In this document: in pieces, positions 12,118-14,538 of the stretch
Layout: each line of letters opens with the position of its first letter
How positions within the stretch are numbered: the stretch's first letter is position 1
Source of the DNA: Actinotalea sp.
GTDB lineage: Bacteria; Actinomycetota; Actinomycetes; Actinomycetales; Cellulomonadaceae
Reading direction: 5' to 3'
Assembly: GCA_014360395.1 (NCBI GenBank)
Contig: JACIXM010000198.1
Coordinates: forward strand, 1-14,538
Length of the DNA stretch: 14,538 bases
Made by a program: the position numbers and the translations under genes
Notes under the pieces: generated by a model
What the model saw: only the letters and a program-made list of their open reading frames with translations
Told to the model about the DNA's origin: nothing
Database searches by the model: none

Positions 12118-14538
12118 ATGACGACGACGCTCCCGCCCGCCGCCACGTCGACCGCACCCGCCTCCCTCCCCCCTGGCGGCCTGCCCGGCCTGGACCCGGC
12201 GTGGTCGCGCCTGGTCACCGTCCCGGAGTCGCCGCTGCTCGGGGAGCGCGGGTGGGGCTCGGAGACGCACGCGGAGTCCCAGGCAGCGTCCGACGACGAC
12301 GCCGCGGTCGGCCCGGGTGCACCGAGCGAGCGGCGCGTGCCGCCCACGCCCGTCGACGGCGGCGACCGCCTCGACCCGCTCGCGGCGGCCCCGCGGCCCG
12401 TGCGCACGTGGCACGTCCTGGACACGGCCGACTGCCTCGCCGAGCTCGGCGCCGAGCCCGTCGGCACGCTGCTGTGCGTCCACGGCAACCCGACCTGGTC
12501 CTACCTGTGGCGGGACCTGCTCGACGCGACCCTGCGCCAGGCGGCGCACGGGGGGCCGGCGTGGCGCGTCGTCGCCGTGGACCAGCTGGAGATGGGCTTC
12601 TCCGAGCGCACCGGCACCGCCCGCGGCCTGCGCCGTCGTGTCCGCGACCTCGACGACCTCACCGACGCCCTCCGGCTCGAGGGGCCGGTCGTCACGGTGG
12701 GCCACGACTGGGGTGGCGTCGTCTCCCTCGGCTGGGCCGTGGACCATCGCGACCTGCTGTCCGGCGTCGTCCTGCACAACACCGCGGTCCATCAGCCCGA
12801 CGGCGAGCCGATCCCCGCGCCGCTGCGCCTGGCGCTCGGCGCCCTCGGCCCCGGCACCGTGCGGACGCCGGCCTTCCTCGAGACGACCCTCGCCCTCGCC
12901 CGGCCCCCGCTCGGGGCGGAGGTCCGCGACGCCTATCGCGCGCCGTACCCGGCGGCCGAGCGGCGCGGCGGCATCGGGGCGTTCGTGGCCGACATCCCCG
13001 CGACCCCCGACCACCCGAGCTTCCCCGAGCTGGACCGCATCGCCGAGGGCGTGCGCCGCCTCGACGTGCCGGCGCTGCTGCTGTGGGGGCCGCGCGACCC
13101 GGTCTTCGGCGACCGCTACCTCGACGACCTCATCGACCGGCTGCCGCGCGCCGACGTCCACCGCTTCGAGGCCGCGGGCCACCTCCTGGCCGAGGACGTC
13201 GACCACGCCGGCGCGACGTTGACCTGGCTGGGCGACCGGCTCGACGACGTCGTCCGCCCGCAGCCCATGGCGTTCGGTGAGCAGCCCATCGGGCAGGCCG
13301 ACGACGAGCCGGTCGGCCGCCCGCCGCACGACGCGGGCGCGCAGCCCGCGGTGGGCGAGGAGGTCGCCGCCCGGACTGACGTCGACGCGCTCGCCGGCGT
13401 CACCGCCGTCGCCGCCGCTGTCAGGGGCGGCTGGTCCGCGCCCGAGCAGCGCCCGCCGCTGTGGCACCACCTCGACGCGCTCGCCGACAGCCCTGCGACC
13501 GCGCTGGTGGAGATGGCGCCGCCGCGAGCCGCGGGCACCCGGCTGCGCCACGCGGTCGACGCCGTGCGGCACGGGCTGGGCGCGGCGTCGCCGGCCGCCG
13601 CGGAGCCACGCACCGTGAGCTGGCGCCTGCTGTCCCGCCGCGTCCGCGAGATCGCGGCCGGCCTGCACGCCGTCGGCGTCCGGCGCGGCGACCGGGTCTC
13701 GCTCCTGGTCCCGCCCGGTGCGGACCTCACCGCCGTGCTCTACGCGTGCCTGCGGATCGGCGCCGTCGTCGTCGTCGCGGACGCCGGGCTCGGGGTGCAG
13801 GGCCTGTCGCGAGCGGTCCGGGGCGCACAGCCGGACCACGTCATCGGCGCGCTGAAGGGCCTGACCGCGGCGCGCACCCTCGGGTGGCCGGGCAAGCGCA
13901 TCTCGACGACGCCCCTGTCCTCGGCCGCCGCGACCGCGCTGGGCGTCGAGCTGTGCCTCGCGGACGTCGTGGACCTCGGTCGCCTCACCGAGCTGCCGCC
14001 GGAGCCCGCGCCCGACGACGTCGCCGCGATCCTCTTCACCTCCGGGTCGACCGGTCCGGCCAAGGGCGTCGTCTACCGGCACGAGCAGCTCGCCGCCGTC
14101 CGCGACGTGCTCGCGGCGACGTACGGGCTCGGCGTCGGCGACGGGCTCGTCGCCGGCTTCGCGCCGTTCGCGCTGCTCGGCCCGGCGCTCGGGTGCCTGT
14201 CCGTCACGCCCGACATGGACGTCACCGCGCCGCGCACGCTCACCGCGCGAGCAGTCGCGACGGCGGTGCGCGCGGCGGCCGACGGCGGACGGGCCGACGG
14301 CGCTCCGGTGGACGCCGGTGCGCCGGCCGGGGACGCGACCGGTCCCCGCGCGGACCCTGCCGGCGTGACCCTGTTCCTCTCGCCCGCGGCGATCGCGAAC
14401 GTCGTGGCGACCGCGGACGACCTCGAGCCCGAGGACCGCGACGCGCTCGCGGGCGTCCGCACCTTCCTGTCGGCGGGGGCGCCGGTGCCTGCGCGCCTGA
14501 TGGAGCGCACCGCCCGGCTCATGCCGCACGCGACGGCC
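12118..14538 (+). CDS. oleBC: OleB-OleC fusion: beta-lactone decarboxylase plus beta-lactone synthetase (3' truncated by window edge)
   Basis: 807 codons are visible without a stop. The OleB part (to about 375) is an alpha/beta hydrolase of the haloalkane-dehalogenase group: H122-G-N-P-T-W-S, nucleophile D197 in G-H-D-W-G-G, D327 in W-G-P-R-D-P-V-F as likely acid, H355 in A-G-H-L-L-A-E-D. It decarboxylates a beta-lactone to a cis-olefin. After a linker of about 80 residues, the OleC part (from about 455) is an ANL-family adenylating enzyme with the P-loop T641-SGSTGPAKG-650; it makes the beta-lactone from a beta-hydroxy acid with ATP. The end of OleC is outside the window. OleB has an unusual N-terminal stretch (about 45-100) and OleC a Gly/Ala/Asp-rich insert (about 722-748). 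Such fusions are known in actinobacteria such as Micrococcus luteus. The long open frame on the opposite strand is a composition effect. Confidence 0.92.
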   Translation, partial: MTTTLPPAATSTAPASLPPGGLPGLDPAWSRLVTVPESPLLGERGWGSETHAESQAASDDDAAVGPGAPSERRVPPTPVDGGDRLDPLAAAPRPVRTWHVLDTADCLAELGAEPVGTLLCVHGNPTWSYLWRDLLDATLRQAAHGGPAWRVVAVDQLEMGFSERTGTARGLRRRVRDLDDLTDALRLEGPVVTVGHDWGGVVSLGWAVDHRDLLSGVVLHNTAVHQPDGEPIPAPLRLALGALGPGTVRTPAFLETTLALARPPLGAEVRDAYRAPYPAAERRGGIGAFVADIPATPDHPSFPELDRIAEGVRRLDVPALLLWGPRDPVFGDRYLDDLIDRLPRADVHRFEAAGHLLAEDVDHAGATLTWLGDRLDDVVRPQPMAFGEQPIGQADDEPVGRPPHDAGAQPAVGEEVAARTDVDALAGVTAVAAAVRGGWSAPEQRPPLWHHLDALADSPATALVEMAPPRAAGTRLRHAVDAVRHGLGAASPAAAEPRTVSWRLLSRRVREIAAGLHAVGVRRGDRVSLLVPPGADLTAVLYACLRIGAVVVVADAGLGVQGLSRAVRGAQPDHVIGALKGLTAARTLGWPGKRISTTPLSSAAATALGVELCLADVVDLGRLTELPPEPAPDDVAAILFTSGSTGPAKGVVYRHEQLAAVRDVLAATYGLGVGDGLVAGFAPFALLGPALGCLSVTPDMDVTAPRTLTARAVATAVRAAADGGRADGAPVDAGAPAGDATGPRADPAGVTLFLSPAAIANVVATADDLEPEDRDALAGVRTFLSAGAPVPARLMERTARLMPHATA

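Noticed and set aside
10911-12488. A 525-codon minus-strand frame opposite oleA
   Set aside because: No recognisable domain, and it lies over the oleA active-site sequence. GC shadow.
12022-14529. An 835-codon open frame on the minus strand opposite oleBC
   Set aside because: Low-complexity composition and no family resemblance; the plus strand carries the complete OleB and OleC motifs.

Overview
The window is very GC-rich with strongly G/C-ending codons, and it has the protein repertoire of a high-GC Gram-positive. A Micrococcales-type actinobacterium (Cellulomonas/Micrococcus-like) is my best inference. Two things support it: OleB and OleC fused in one polypeptide, and a long actinobacterial HrpA helicase. 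Several genes also appear to start right at the end of a -10 element (leaderless mRNAs), which is common in actinobacteria. No mobile element, CRISPR array, tRNA or rRNA is visible.

Layout. 1-77 (+) is the tail of an unrecognised gene. 114-1153 (+) is a two-gene unit: a MutT-type NUDIX hydrolase and, overlapping it by one base, a DUF4287/SRPBCC-like protein. It converges with, and slightly overlaps, tag (1131-1784, -), a DNA-3-methyladenine glycosylase I. Next on the minus strand is a membrane-anchored PQQ-type beta-propeller gene (1939-3375). It looks broken twice, by a 13-bp tandem duplication near its start and by a one-base frame change near its end. A 36-bp perfect palindrome covers its stop codon. 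A small unknown gene (3445-3633, -) follows. hrpA (3827-8644, -) fills about a third of the window and ends at a 28-bp palindromic terminator candidate.

From 8792 everything reads on the plus strand. First comes a short HTH-like protein translationally coupled to an aminoglycoside-phosphotransferase-fold kinase (8792-9960), then a MOSC-domain protein (10146-10709). After a 342-bp non-coding gap comes the start of an olefin (head-to-head hydrocarbon) operon: oleA (11052-12074) and an oleB-oleC fusion (12118 to the window edge). oleD is expected beyond the edge, but this cannot be seen.

How the genes work together. OleA condenses two fatty acyl-CoAs to a beta-keto acid, OleD (not seen) would reduce it, the OleC part closes a beta-lactone with ATP, and the OleB part decarboxylates the lactone to a long-chain cis-olefin. 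MutT and Tag both fit nucleotide-pool and DNA damage repair but face each other, so they are not one operon. The other genes are unrelated housekeeping or unknown functions.

I found no clearly new system. The points most worth checking are the shared leaderless-start signature, the doubly damaged beta-propeller gene, the in-frame tandem repeats in hrpA, the HTH-kinase pair, and the ole operon with its structured upstream region.
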